Shown one piece after another: positions 51,865 to 64,000 of a DNA stretch of 64,000 nt. A program made the position numbers and the translations under genes. Source of the stretch: Apostichopus japonicus (taxonomy: Eukaryota > Echinodermata > Holothuroidea > Aspidochirotida > Stichopodidae); assembly GCF_037975245.1 (NCBI RefSeq), contig NC_092567.1, positions 20,871,376 through 20,935,375 of the forward strand, read 5' to 3'. The notes beneath the pieces were generated by a model that saw only the letters and a program-made list of their open reading frames with translations, was not told where the DNA came from and made no database searches. The stretch's first letter is position 1; every line of letters starts with the position of its first letter.

Positions 51865-54800
51865 ATACGACCCTCAACGAAAAAGGACTTCCTACACAAA
51901 ATCAAAGTTTGACTTTCTCTATAACTGTATTTAAAAGTTTATCAGGGTTAGTTCCCAAAATTTAAGAATGCCCTAAGGTTTGCTACATACTTTTCAAAGT
52001 CCATGTTCTGGAGGTTCTATAAGTTCTGACCTAATTCCAGTTATACCCCCAGACTGTAATAATTTATAATTTAATCAGTTTGAGTGCAACATATTTATTT
52101 GAATCAAGGTGGAAAATGTTAAACATATGTACCGACTTTTCCAGCATATTTGGCAATAATACAGTTGACTTTAACTTTGCAACGTATAAGCAGTTACTAC
52201 TTAACATTAACTATACTCAATGTTCTAGTTGACCCATGCCTGAACGAGAGAATGGGGCTGTCAGGGGGATACATCCCTAGGACCCAGAGTCAAAATTGAG
52301 GGGGACCCGAAAAATATCGGATAAAGAATAAGTTTTCTGTTTTTTGTTTGTTTTTTTTGTATGTATTTTAGATCCTCCTGCAAGCAGGAACTCGCGAAGA
52401 AACCTCATTGGCTTATCAAAGCCGCAAGCTGACCGAAGTCAGTCTCTTAGATTCACTGGTTAACGTCCATGATTATAATATACTATAAAAAACCAGGGCC
52501 CCGATAACATAAATGTCCCCTGGGTCCATCCTGGTTCTGGAAGGCCCTGTGTATATACCTAGGAATTTAAATGCTGAATTTGTTTATTTTGTGTATATAA
52601 ACCTCTGTTGCAACTATTATAATATAACGGATATAACATAACAGTATCCCTATATAGTCGCTCGTGCATGTCGCATGGTGGCTGGCCGGTGGATTACGTT
52701 ATTAGATTCTATGATATAACGCTATACAAGGACAACCAACATATTCGTTGTAACGTTGTAACGAATATAGAAAAACCCGAACTGTCCATAGCAACCATAA
52801 CTTTGAATATCAAATCGAGGACCAAGTGAACAGCCAAACTAATAACAAAACAAGAAAAAACATAACCGTAACCATAACCATAACGCCGCTGAAGAAATAT
52901 TTCACGAATTGTGATATGAAAAAAAGGCCTTTCAAGTTACCTTATATTTCTCCTTTCTGCCTGGGAAATCTGTTCTCAAACAAGTGTAGCGTCTCTCTCC
53001 ACCTCTCTCTCCCTCTCTATTTCTCTCTCTGTAAATGGTTTAGAGTTATCGAAGGTAAACGCTAGGTTGAACTTCAACTTTTCCAACGGTTGAACGACGA
53101 ATCGCAAGTTTAAATCCGAGACATTTGTTTAACTTATAAGAGACCCCGTTTCAAGTGCACTCTGCATGTGTTGTCGTTGTTAAGTGTTGAGTGTTTGCTT
53201 ATTTTCTGCTGACGCGTTTTTCTACTTGTTTTGTATTCTCTCCTGTTTTTTTTCCTTCATGGACCACTGCTCTTATTGACTTTTTATTACAGGGTTTAGT
53301 TCCTGCAGTACATTCCCCCTGCTTATACTTTTGGTATCTGCAGGCTGACTGAACATACTGAAATGACTCACCACAGACGAGTTCAATGTTGTTGTGATAT
53401 ATTGGTTCAGAAAGAAGTCAATTGACTTGTTCTTTATTTCGAACTTTGCATAAGTTAGTATATAGCCTAAACTCATTTCCTGTTCCCGTTTATATGTGAC
53501 AGAAAAAACTACTTCCCTAAAGACCTGAATCGCCGAAATTAATATACCTTCCTTAAAGTCCTCAGTGATATACAGCAACAATAACAACAACAACAAAATA
53601 CTGTTATTTAACATATATTTCATATACAAACCACACACGCAGACGCACATTCTACGATAAAATAAACAATGCTTCAGTCCTATCGTCCCTTGATTGGATA
53701 CATTGCACTTGTTTTGAACCGAGCAAGCACCGGTCTGTGTGCCGTTGAACAGCCTTCGCTCATACGTCCCTTGAATTGCATTCATTCAAACAATCATTAT
53801 ACTTTCTATTGGCATAAGATATACTTCCAGCTATTTTCTTCTTTTCAAATGTTCACACTAGTCAACAACAACAAAACCGGTCTCTGTTTCCCTTTTATTT
53901 TTAAGCTAAACATTACAGACATTTTCGTTAAGAAGAAATCACATTCAGCCGCAGGAATATTTCATATCTGAGGCACGTTTATGGCAAATTTGGTATTAGC
54001 GCCCAAGTTTGCCCCAAGTTTGACCTCCTGACTGGCAAAGTGACCTTTTCGGCATTTTACATTAAGTAATCAAATGTAAACTTTCAGAGTCTGCTTATCC
54101 TAGAATATGGGGTAGTAAATGTGGATTGGGGGGGGGGGGGGGGAGGAGGAAGTGAATTTAAAAGGTTGTCACCTTTTTGACCTTTGCTTATCTCAGCTGT
54201 TCTTTATCGACCTACTGGCCAATTACGAGATCCCCAAAACTATGGTAATCGAGTATAAAGCTGGTGTTCGATGGTTTCATGTTTTGGCCATTGGTGACCT
54301 CATACGACCTATCACCACCTCCCCTTCCCCACCCCATCCAATAATGATAAACCCAGCTAGGATCTTACAAAGGGGCATTAAGTATGGCATTCATGCAAGC
54401 CAAACTTGTCGGGTTACCGTGTTTACGACCCAAGGGAGTCACATAACCATACATGTACTGATGTCACAATCTTCGTGTAGATATCTTCTGCCTTCGACAA
54501 TGGATCAGTTATCATAAACCTCCCTCCCCCCCCCCCCCCTCCCCCACCTTACCACCTCCAAAAACATATGGCAATTAAAAATCAAGTATTGCTGTGGAGA
54601 CCCGACACTCTAATAAGAGAAGAAGCCATTCTGCTTATTTTTTTTTCCGTACAATATTTATTACCATACTAACCAACATATAATGAAAGATATTATACCC
54701 GAGCATCGAATAGAAAGTTCCTTTTGACTAAAGTACACTATAGTGTTAATCATGCAAAGTTTTACTGTTACGGGATAAACTACATATTTTAAAGTATTAA

Positions 54801-56139
54801 TTCGTGCAAAACTATATGTTCTTGTTTTTTCTTAAGAAAAATTAATATCTGAAAATGTTACGTCATTTATTACTCTATGCAAAATATCAACCATCATTGT
54901 ACCAAAGTATAAAATATTTCTTTTCTTTCTGTTTATTAAAAGGCATTCAAGAAGTAAGATGTTTACAAGTGAAATGATCGACCTTTCATAACTGAGAAAC
55001 CTACCCACTTTGTGAAATGTAGGTGTTTTCCGAATATTGTTGTCACACCGAGCCGTTTTGAAAGTTAAGTTCCTATACGGGGCTTTTTTTTAATTTTATT
55101 ACAATACAATAGAATTTGACCAAGATTGACTTGAGGCACTGTTCTTAGTTTTGATTTTGATTTGTTCAAAACTTTGCATTTTTTTTCCTTTGCAAATTTA
55201 CAGCTAATATTATACACGAGGTAATCACCATAGTCGAGGACTACGATACAGAAAGAGTTAGCAACCGAGACTCCATGAGATTCCAGGCAAAAGGCCTTTG
55301 TATATCATTGTGAAGAAAGACGGTGTTTTGTACGGGGGGGGGGGGGGGGAAACAGAATTGAGAAACATTACCCTGCTTTTATAAACTCTCTTCTTAAGCA
55401 ATGACACTTGGTTTCAGTCGTAACACATAGTCTAAAGAAATTACAAACATTTACAGGCAAAAACGTACGGTCCGATGACACAGTTGACTAACACACAAGA
55501 TGCGTACTGAAATGTAGCCTAACTTCATGATCCATCATAAGATAAATGCTTCAACAAAGGCGCTTCCACGAAATCACAAAGAAATATGGATAAAAACACA
55601 TGTGACAGTAGTCTCGTATAAGAAACGTACTTTGCGTAGCGGTGCTCAGTAAAGCAGACTACCAAAAAACAAAATGACCTCAACATACTATTTCATTCGA
55701 GAAATTAAAATATTTTCCTTTAATTGTAAATTTCATGCAAATTATAGATGAATACACTTTCTACAGCCTTCAAATATCACAATCCATGAGTGCATAAAGC
55801 CATATGCAATTGGATCTGTTATCAACTTTTTGGTAAATATGTTAGGGCTGGATGTTAACAGCAGTGACGTAGACATACATGAATATTCACATAAATTCTG
55901 TCACGTCGCTTCTTTCGCGAGTCTAAGTCGAAAGACGGGAGCTGTGTAAAATTCAGATACCACAAACAGTTTCATTAACAGATCGGTCACGAACATAATT
56001 ATCATGCATTTAATATACACACAGAAGCCTCAAGACAGACGGGAAAGATATGAAAAAGGAGAAATTTAATCAGCCTCTGTGCGATACTTACTATGCTGTA
56101 AAGCCTATTGCATTCCAAAATCAGGCCTCTAGATGGTTA

Positions 56140-56275
56140 TTGTATGTATGCATATGTATGTATGTATATATGTATGTATACATATACACGTATATATGTA
56201 TATATATATACATTTGCATGTATATTTATATCACACATATATACATGCACATATATGTATACACGTTATGTATAA

Positions 56276-56310
<35 letters not shown>

Positions 56311-56335
56311 CATAAATATAAATATATATATACGT
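56140..56335. repeat. TATG/AT microsatellite
   Basis: TATGTATGTATATATG passes into ATACATATACACG and then pure AT; the open frames over it are not genes. Confidence 0.9.
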
Positions 56336-56440
56336 TTTCATTTAAATGAAAAATATCAAAACAAGAATACAAATCTGTTTTCCGGCGCTAAGATGGTTTT
56401 TTTGTTTTCAAATACCATGATTAATCATAATGGGAGATCG

Positions 56441-56446
56441 TTTATT
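56441..56446 (-). terminator. Candidate polyadenylation signal of tetraspanin 3
   Basis: AATAAA on the - strand, about 165 bp past the stop codon. Inferred from motif and position only. Confidence 0.35.
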
Positions 56447-56608
56447 ACGGTCTTAAATTTTCCTTTAAAGGTTTACGTAACCACACCCAAAAAGTGCAGC
56501 GATTAAAATCTCCACACAGCAAGAGGATTTATATTTATGTAAAAGAAAAAGAAAAGAAAAACTACATGGAAAAGATAAGATCTTCAGAGATTCGATAGGT
56601 GTCTTTTT

Positions 56609-56671
56609 TTAAGCTGTTTCCCCTTTACCGACGTCCCTGATCACACAGCAAGCAAAGATAATCCCGAGTAT
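56609..56671 (-). CDS. Tetraspanin 3 exon 6 and stop
   Basis: ILGIIFACCVIRDVGKGETA and stop TAA at 56609-56611. Acceptor TTTACAG. Confidence 0.93.
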   Translation of the reverse strand: MLGIIFACCVIRDVGKGETA

Positions 56672-59600
56672 CTGTAAAATATGGAGAGAGGGGGAAAAAA
56701 CAGTGGTTATTCAAGAATATCAAGAACGACCAAACTGGTGATTCAAAAATTATACGAAGCAGGCGGTCAACAAAATTACGTCAATAAATGATATACGAAT
56801 AGTAACTCGCAGATGTCGCTACAAAATTAGAATTTCACTTGACCACTTTTGTTCCCGATTTCAGACAGTTAATTAGCTTGCCAGTTTTCCATTTCACTAT
56901 AACTGAAATTTGGGTAATTACTACAGTTTCCTTACACTCTCTCTTTACGTGTCTGACATATGGTAGCTTTCAATGTTGAAGAAGAATGTTACAGTAATAA
57001 TGTCGTTAGGAAGACACTAATCATTATAGTAATTGTTTGAAATGTGTTGGATGAAATATGGATTTCGTGTTACGGAGAGTGAGGAAGTAGTGAAGAGACA
57101 TATGTATGGCATGTTGCAGGTGTTATGTAAATACATGTGACTATCGTTCATTCCCAAACTTGGAATGGCACAACAAATATTCAACTTGAGTAGATAGACA
57201 ATGCATTTTATACAGAGGACACATTAGTTACTAAAAGGGGGAGGGGTGCAGGAGAAGGGTGGGGGGTGGGAGAAGGTGAGGGATGGAGAAGAGAAAGAGA
57301 GAAGGAAGTAAAAGTTTTGAGAAACACTTTCTTGTTTAATTAAACAAAGGTAAAGGTGGGAAAATAGTGGCAGACTTGCTATACTCTGGGAGTGAAGTTG
57401 CTGAACTCGAAAATCAGGTTATTGTAAATGTGCTGGGGGAGAGGATAAAGTTTCCACGGTCCTCATTGATTTTGAGTGGAGTGTGCACGGGGAAGAAATC
57501 AGTAGTCGGAGGAGGGAGCTTATTTACTTACCTCGGCAAGGAGAATGACAATGCAAACAGTACCAGAAAGGATGAGATTTCCAGCAATTTTCCCAACGAT
57601 GGCCATCTTACAGCCCTGCAAAAGGAAAGAAAACGCACAAAGTTATAATCATCTGTAAAACTCGAAAATCAAGAGGTCGTGTAATTCCCGGTTTCATTTT
57701 TTCTTTCTTTCTCAAAACAAGTACAGTAGCCTAGGCTCTAACATTCGCCAAGAATTTGATGCGCGCATTAAGACACAAACAAAAAAAAGAGTCAATTTTG
57801 AGTTTGTTGTAGACATTAAAACAAAAAATCCCACTGAGATCTGGCGTTGTTTCGTAACAGCGCCACCACTCTTTTCATTTTGGAGGAATGACTCTGTAAA
57901 CATCGGAAATTCGTCAAAAGAGGGCTGAACTGCTTAGTCTAACACATGGATCTTCAGATCACTTCAACTCAAATAGAGTACATTTTGACTTTGTACTGTA
58001 TGTCATGAGATAATATGTTATACGATGCTTGCTAAAGTATCAAGGACAAAAATGGTTCTTGAAGGTCATCTAAGGATAGTTGTTTGATATGGAGTTTATT
58101 TAAGGAACCGGTTACAGTAGAGTTATTATAATTTATGATAGGAAGAAAAGTGGATAAGTATTAACATTACAACCTGTACGTAAACAACGTTCCCATCAAT
58201 TAAGCCCTTATTAGGTGTACAACCGAAAAAAAAATGGGGGCGGGAGGGGGGTTGGGGGGGTAAAACAGACATTGGCATATATTAAAACTAGAACGAATCG
58301 AAAAGTTTCAATTCTTAACTCTTTCACATCGCGAATGATCGCGAGATATCGTAAAATTCACGGGTATAAATTCAACGAAAGAATAGGGAGAGGAGGGGGG
58401 GGGGGGGAGGGACGAGTGAAGGTAATGAGCTAAGACGTTTTCATCAACAAATTTCAAAAAATAAAGAAGGCATATTCCGAGTTCTTATGAAAAAACAAAA
58501 TTCTGGATTTTTTTTTTCCAATTCATGTTAACAGGTCAAACCCACTTCGCCAGCATTTGTATGCTGAGGATACGAATATTCTAACTTTGGTGATATTTAG
58601 CAACAACACAGTGAAAGATATTTTCACTGTAATTCAGCTGGAAAATATCTCTCCTTTTTCTTTGACAATATTTTCATTTACAATATTATCTCCGTAGTAT
58701 GGAAAGATTCTACAAGAAATAAAAGTTGTATTTTTGATAAAAAAAAAATAAAATAAAAAATAAATAAATAAAAAATCAGAGCAACTTAACAGCTAAGTCG
58801 ACCTTGCAAATTTCAAGGAGAATTGAAGAAAGATATAATTTCATAATAACAAGTGCAGCATCCGAAGAACATCTACCATGACTGACATAACATACCACCC
58901 ACTGAACCAAAGGGGCTGTTAGATACCAGGGGCGTATCCAGGGGGGCACAACAGGCGCGCCCCCCCTATTGGCCGTCACCAAAAAAAAAAGTTTAGCAAA
59001 AAAAAAAACAATTGATGACGACCTTTATAAAGTAAAATTCATAAATTTCTTAAAGGCTTTGATGGTGAAACTTGGCAATCACCAGATTTCCCTGTCGGTC
59101 ACAAGTTTTACAAACACTAAGTGACATGCCAGCCATACTAAATTGTGCATTTTGTGTCTATTTTTACTAGAAATGTTGCTTATTATTAAGGTCGAAAAAT
59201 GGATCACATATGGCACCATTTTGCATTTCAGCCCTTCTTCGAAAGCAAAAGTTGTCCACCCCTCCCCTTAGACCCATCCCCCAGGACGGCGATCATTCAT
59301 GCCTGACGCCCCCCCCCCTAGTGGAAAATCCTGGATACGCCCCTGGATACAGTAGTTGGGATGGAAAGAGACGGTTTTAGCCAATGAAAACAGGTTTGCA
59401 TACAATCAACTGTATACCTCGTTCTGAAGCATAAGATATATTGGGTATGGAATATTTCTCTCTTATAAAGAAGAAAAGTATCACACCGCCGGCATATCCC
59501 ATGGAAATATAGCCTCTTGAAAACTTTACCTCAGAGTAGATATCCGCAGGGGCAGCATTTTCACCACAGCCTGGCGTCACAGTCATGCAGCACGAATCTG

Positions 59601-62600
59601 GATAGGAGCCTACCGGAAATGAAGCATTCGTGGACCAATCGCTCGACATGGACACGCCACAGCATTTGAACTGTAAAAAGAGGACGTATATTAAGTGGAT
59701 CCATTATTGATTGTTAGCTCCTGTCAAGTCACCGATTTCTTAAGCAAATTGTGGCGTTTATTTGTTCGTTCTCTTACTCATAGTTAACGTTTTCATCAAT
59801 CAAAGCTTTATCTCAAGGGGATGGGGGACCCTTCCACTTTGCTGCAGCGAGAGCCGTGCCACACGGTGGGGGAGGGGGGAAGTGACATGTATACCTCTAA
59901 GAAATCACAACCATATCCGACGATGCGGCTATTATTGATAATAAACGTGCAGTCAGTAAAACAAAATGGACCCCACATACAACTTTTACGGCCCATCATA
60001 TTGATATGTTTGTTTGTTTAATTTTCTGACATCTTAATTGCTGTTTCACTAAACAGTTCTTATATTTCTTCCCCGACACCCCAATGGGAGGAATTCAAGC
60101 TAAATCCTTCTTCTTTTTTTTTTTGAGGGGTTGGGGGGGGGCAGAGGGAGAGGGTGAGTTAAAAAAATATCTCACCTCCTCTTGGGCCTTGTCCCAAGCC
60201 TGACTATAAGATTTCTCTTCGGTATTCGGATCAGCCGAACTGTTGTACTGGTGCAACCCTTCCAGTAACACTTCTGTAACTGTGCTCTCGACAGAACCTC
60301 TGAACACGTAGGCAAGAATAGCTCCGGCTAATTCCAGGACAAGAATGATGCATAGCAGTACAATAAACTACAAAGAGAGAGAGGGGGGGGGGGTGTGGGT
60401 AAGGTGTGGAGAGAGAGAGAAAGAGAGGTGGAGAGAGAGAGACTTGTAAATCAAAGGAACAAACTTCGCTAGATCACATGTATGTCACTTATATATACTA
60501 AAGTACAAATGTTACACAAATAGCACTAAATATACTAAAAATCGTGTCGTGAGGAACTTCAGAGTGGTAAACACGGAAGAACAAAAGGTTACAACCTTGC
60601 GCAGTGCAAGAAAGGTTTTATCAAGTGTCGTAAGCTAGGTAGAAAAGGCGTCCATATGTACGGGAGACCGGTAAGAGAGTATAGTGATGTAAATTGCATT
60701 ATAAAAAAAAAGGAACACTATTATGATAAACTTAATATTATTTTAATTTTTACGTGCTATAACAAAGCTTCCCCCTTCCTTTAAAAAAAACAAGACATAA
60801 AACCCTTCTATATTTAAGGCTACCATACATGTATAAATATATATAGCATATTTTTTACAGTTTGGCGAATGGTAACAAACCATTTGAATGTATTTCACCG
60901 CATATCACCACAAGTAACGGGACGCAAATAGTGTGCCCCTCCTTAAATTCTTTGGGGGGGGGAGGGGGTAAGCATATTTTAGAAGACGTACTATTTCACT
61001 TTCCAATAAGTGATACTTACAATAGTTAGGAGGAGCTTGCTTTCCTTAATAGCGCCACAACAACCGGCGAAAGCAACAACGAACACGATGACCCCGAGAA
61101 TAATCGTTAAGGTACCGACACTCCCAAACGTTGAATCTTCCAGGAGAACATCAAAACTCTGGTCTGAAGTGTGAACCAGAATGCCACTGATGATCAAGAC
61201 GATGCCAAGGATCTAAATGGAAGAACGAAATTACATGACAAATACATTTTGTTTGGTGATAAATATGCAAATTTATGCAAATATAATATAGATACATACA
61301 TATGAATAAAAGAGGTTTTCCTTTTCTTTTCCTTTTTTTGTGTTTCACATTGGGGCATTTTTGGGGAGGGGGTGTGTAGGGGGTATGTAGGGGTTAGAAG
61401 GAGTGTTAAATACTGAGATATTGGATGCAGCCAGGTTAAGTTGAAAATCCTAACCTATAGGCCTATGTATAAATGACTACGATTATCGTCTTTCTTCTCC
61501 CATTTTCACGAGATTTAGGTCACATGTCCAGGCATGCGCAGGTGTATTTTATCACTTTTGTGTGACGATTTTTCGCCGCAGCGGATTGTGGTTTTTGTTG
61601 TCTGTCTCGCTTTCTGTGACAGTACTATAGTCTATGCATGACGTTATAAATATCATCTGCCAATAGTTGAGTGCAGAGTTCCAATTCGGTATGAACTAGA
61701 GGGAGTCCTAGGAAAACCTAATTGCACACACATTAAGGTGGCCATAAGGGTTGCAATGGCTATACATCATTGAGGTTCGGGAAAAGCATTTTTGATACAC
61801 TTACTTACTGACTTACTTATCATTATACCGGTAATCAATAATACCCGGATATCCGTCGCAAACGAGTATTCGGTTAATTGTTGGATTATATTCAACGTTT
61901 GTTTCGACAGAGTGAATTTCCGATCGAATAAACGTTTAGGATATGATTCATATCAGGAGTAACTACCGGTACAAGAAGAAAATATAAAACAGGACGCCGT
62001 TTCCACGAGTCTGTAAATTAAAATGCTGCCCCCTTCAACAGATAGATGGCTGACACGATGGGTAATTCAAGACACCCTTAAGATATTTTAACTTGTACAG
62101 TAGTGGGCGCCGACGCTTTTCGTCACTTTTTAATGAAGCCTCTAAGTTATCAATCACCCGTAAAACAAACTCCGACGTTTCTAACTGAAAGGTAGTCTTC
62201 AATCTTACGCGACCGAATCAGTCACTTATAGAAGTAAGTGTCCTAACTGTAACACTTTTCAAAATATGGGAAAACCATTATGGTAACACTGGGTGGTGAG
62301 AAAAATGTATATTTTCAAAGTTATAGAAGTTGTCATATATATATATATATATATATATATGTAATATTTATAGTACACACATTAAAGAGCGTTAGAATGA
62401 CGCACAAAATTTATGTTAGACATATATTAAAACCGTGATCTCACACTGAAATGGCAATTCCTCCTGGTCAGACATCACCTTCATGTTAGAAATCACCTAC
62501 ATATTAGACATCCTCTACATGTTAGAGTTAGACATCAATCACCTACATGTTAGACATCAATCACATATATGTTAGGCATCAATCACATATATGTTAGACT

Positions 62601-63392
62601 ATCAATCACCTATACAGTACGTTAGACATCAAGCACCCGTATGTTAGACACTAATCATATATATGTGAGGCATCACTTATACACGTTAGACATCAATCAC
62701 CTACGTGTTAGACTATCAATCACCTAAACAGTACGTTAGACATCAAGCACCCGTATGTTAGACACTAATCATATATATGTGAGGCATCACTTATACACGT
62801 TAGACATCAATCACCTACGTGTTTAGACACCACATATATGTCAGAGACATCAATCATCTATATGTTAGGCATCACCTACATGTTAGACATCACCTACATT
62901 TTAGACATCACCTACATGTTAGACATCCCCTACATGTTGGGTTATACATCAATCACCTTCAGGCATCCATCACCTATATATGTTAGACATCAATCTATAT
63001 GTTAGACATCACCTTTATTTGTTGTACATCACCGATGTTTGACATCACATGCATCATTAACATATGTTACACATCACCCATATACGATATAGAAACTTTA
63101 AAGATCGTTGATAATCGGAACGCCTATTGTTTTTGCATACGCTCAACTTGCTCAATAGGCATACACTATAGTTCTCATGTGTATATATTTCAAGCACTGT
63201 TTATTGTCATGGGAAATTAAATCGCTGACAATTCTCATTAATGATCACTTTAAAATCAAAACACTGACTTTAGATATCGGCTGAATAATAACAAAATAAT
63301 AACAAAATTTTACGAACTTGAAAAAAAAAAATAATAACACTTACCACAAATACGAGATTGAATACGAAGAGAAGGATCTTTGCCAAACCCAT
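56609..63392 (-). CDS. Tetraspanin 3 of cluster
   Basis: Six exons on the - strand: 63345-63392, 61021-61212, 60176-60367, 59530-59670, 57532-57615, 56609-56671 (16, 64, 64, 47, 28 and 20 codons plus stop), all phase 0, 239 aa and intact. It begins MGLAKILLFVFNLVFV. TM2 ends in the canonical GCCGAIKESK. TM3 is FIVLLCIILVLELAGAILAY. The large loop has KCCG, YPDSCC, GCG and a last GC (six cysteines) with sequons NSS and NAS. TM4 (NLILSGTVCIVILLAE + ILGIIFACCVI) ends in the tail RDVGKGETA. It is the most canonical of the three and resembles CD63/CD9-type tetraspanins. The shared DIYSE-GC junction with tetraspanin 2 points to recent common ancestry of those two. Intron 1 carries a TTAGACATCA minisatellite and intron 4 a MITE. 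Confidence 0.95.
57532..57615 (-). CDS. Tetraspanin 3 exon 5 (TM4 start)
   Basis: 28 codons; GCKMAIVGKIAGNLI to IVILLAE. Acceptor TTGCAG, donor GTAAGT. Confidence 0.94.
58927..59336. mobile_element. MITE copy B (CAGGGGCGTATCCAGG termini)
   Basis: CAGGGGCGTATCCAGG at the left is exactly mirrored by CCTGGATACGCCCCTG at the right. GATAC flanks both sides (a 5-bp direct repeat). The inner block CCCTCCCCTTAGACCCATCC, then CCAGGACGGCGATCA, matches the element at 27684-28040. It has no transposase. It lies in tetraspanin 3 intron 4. Confidence 0.8.
59530..59670 (-). CDS. Tetraspanin 3 exon 4 (CCG motif)
   Basis: 47 codons; FKCCGVSMSSDW, YPDSCC, GCGENAAPADIYSE. Acceptor TTACAG, donor GTAAAG. Confidence 0.95.
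60176..60367 (-). CDS. Tetraspanin 3 exon 3 (TM3)
   Basis: 64 codons; FIVLLCIILVLELAG to AWDKAQEE. Acceptor TTGTAG, donor GTGAGA. Confidence 0.94.
61021..61212 (-). CDS. Tetraspanin 3 exon 2 (TM1-TM2)
   Basis: 64 codons; ILGIVLIISGILV, then FAGCCGAIKESKLLLTI. Acceptor ATTTAG, donor GTAAGT. Confidence 0.95.
62335..62361. repeat. AT microsatellite
   Basis: Short alternating AT run next to the larger minisatellite of tetraspanin 3 intron 1. Confidence 0.85.
62455..63085. repeat. TTAGACATCAATCACCTACATG minisatellite
   Basis: About 30 degenerate ~21-bp units (GTTAGACATCA, ATCACCTA(C/T)A, TATATG). Within it a ~128-bp higher-order unit is doubled (about 62590-62690 and 62705-62820 share ACAGTACGTTAGACATCAAG and CACTAATCATATATATGTGA). 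It lies in tetraspanin 3 intron 1; the open frame at 62999-63220 derives from it. Confidence 0.9.
63345..63392 (-). CDS. Tetraspanin 3 exon 1
   Basis: ATG at 63390-63392; MGLAKILLFVFNLVFV; donor GTAAGT, phase 0. Confidence 0.92.
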
Positions 63393-64000
63393 TTTGATTG
63401 ATTTCTTCTTCTAAAAGCGGAGAGTACTGAAGACCAGAGCAAAAACAGAAATGATTGCAAAGAATCCGAAAATAAATAGGAATATAATGATATCAATATG
63501 GCGTGTCGTCTTTACTTAACAACTCCGACAAAAGCAATGAGGCTGTTGAGTCTACAATATTGACTTATACACTGTTGACTCTGTCGCTTATATAAGCTAC
63601 CTGTTTGCAGTTTCTATAATCAATATTTCCTACGCATCCTGTGTTTTCAAATGCTTCCTGAAACATGTAATACACGTATACGGTATATCACTTTTCTTAC
63701 ACGAAGCGCGTTCCATAGGATATGCCTGCTATTGTAACACATACGAACGAAGTGTTGTTGTCTTTCCAAGCTGTAGGCGCTGTACCTCTACAGGATGTGA
63801 CGAACTCTTTCTGTTTTCGATATTGACGTCATACGAAAGGATGACTCACACGCGCAAGTTTGTCGGGCTAGTCGACTTTTTACCAAAGAAAAAGGCAGAC
63901 AAAATATAGAAAATTAAGTTGATTTATGTGCTCCTTAACAAGGGTGACGTATTGTTTTCATAAGTACTGCACTATATTAATCCAGTGATTGAGGTTCTTT
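63393..64000. other. Upstream flank of tetraspanin 3
   Basis: No exon recognised. It should contain the 5' UTR and promoter of tetraspanin 3 (- strand). Confidence 0.5.
63824..63848. promoter_or_regulatory. CRE (TGACGTCA) and AP-1 (TGACTCA) motifs close together
   Basis: A perfect CRE palindrome at 63824-63831 and an AP-1 site at 63842-63848, 430-460 bp upstream of the tetraspanin 3 start codon in a relatively CpG-richer stretch. Binding is inferred from motif alone; TGACGTCA also occurs elsewhere in the window. Confidence 0.3.

Larger units (their letters stand above)
50973..56608. other. Intergenic DNA between tetraspanins 2 and 3
   Basis: I recognise no gene. It contains a perfect 40-bp palindrome (51825-51864), a CT-rich run near 52990-53030, long G or C runs (54127-54142, 54527-54545, 55336-55350) and a TATG/AT microsatellite (56140-56335). 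The longest frame, 53273-53785 on the - strand (170 codons), has no domain I can recognise and includes a run of Leu codons; I treat it as chance. Confidence 0.6.

Noticed and set aside
53273-53785. 170-codon open frame on the - strand between tetraspanins 2 and 3
   Set aside because: No recognisable domain, start context or splice partners. It includes a Leu run from an ACA/ACAACA repeat and looks like chance.

Overview
This window is animal nuclear DNA: AT-rich, with long introns, many microsatellites and small non-autonomous transposons, and no prokaryotic features. The first gene encodes a calcitonin-type neuropeptide precursor. Its two predicted mature peptides match, as far as I recall them, the two calcitonin-type peptides of the sea cucumber Apostichopus japonicus. 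The source is therefore very probably a holothurian, A. japonicus or a close relative.

Layout. (1) 1-7311: gene-poor, repeat-rich upstream DNA. (2) 7312-13262, + strand: four-exon calcitonin-type precursor with separate exons for two amidated peptides (CT1, CT2); all exon phases permit inclusion or skipping of the CT1 exon. (3) 13263-22877: intergenic DNA with a TA-flanked MITE, a ~670-bp palindrome and a ~890-bp fold-back element. (4) 22878-29687, + strand: complete nine-exon prostaglandin reductase 1/alkenal reductase-like gene (334 aa), with a CpG-dense stretch upstream. (5) 29688-35065: repeats, including a pure (GAA)103 tract flanked by direct copies of a ~125-bp segment. (6) 35066-63392, - strand: a tandem cluster of three six-exon tetraspanin genes (about 264, 242 and 239 aa) with the same exon plan and only phase-0 introns. 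The first carries two compensating frameshifts in exon 2. A 2.4-kb block dense in AGGTCA half-sites lies between tetraspanins 1 and 2.

The three loci have no evident shared pathway: a secreted peptide hormone, a cytosolic NADPH-dependent reductase, and membrane scaffold proteins that look like products of local duplication. I found no rRNA, intact tRNA, CRISPR array or autonomous transposon. All exon models were read by eye from splice signals, reading phase and family resemblance; no search or transcript data were available. 5' and 3' UTR limits are mostly unknown.
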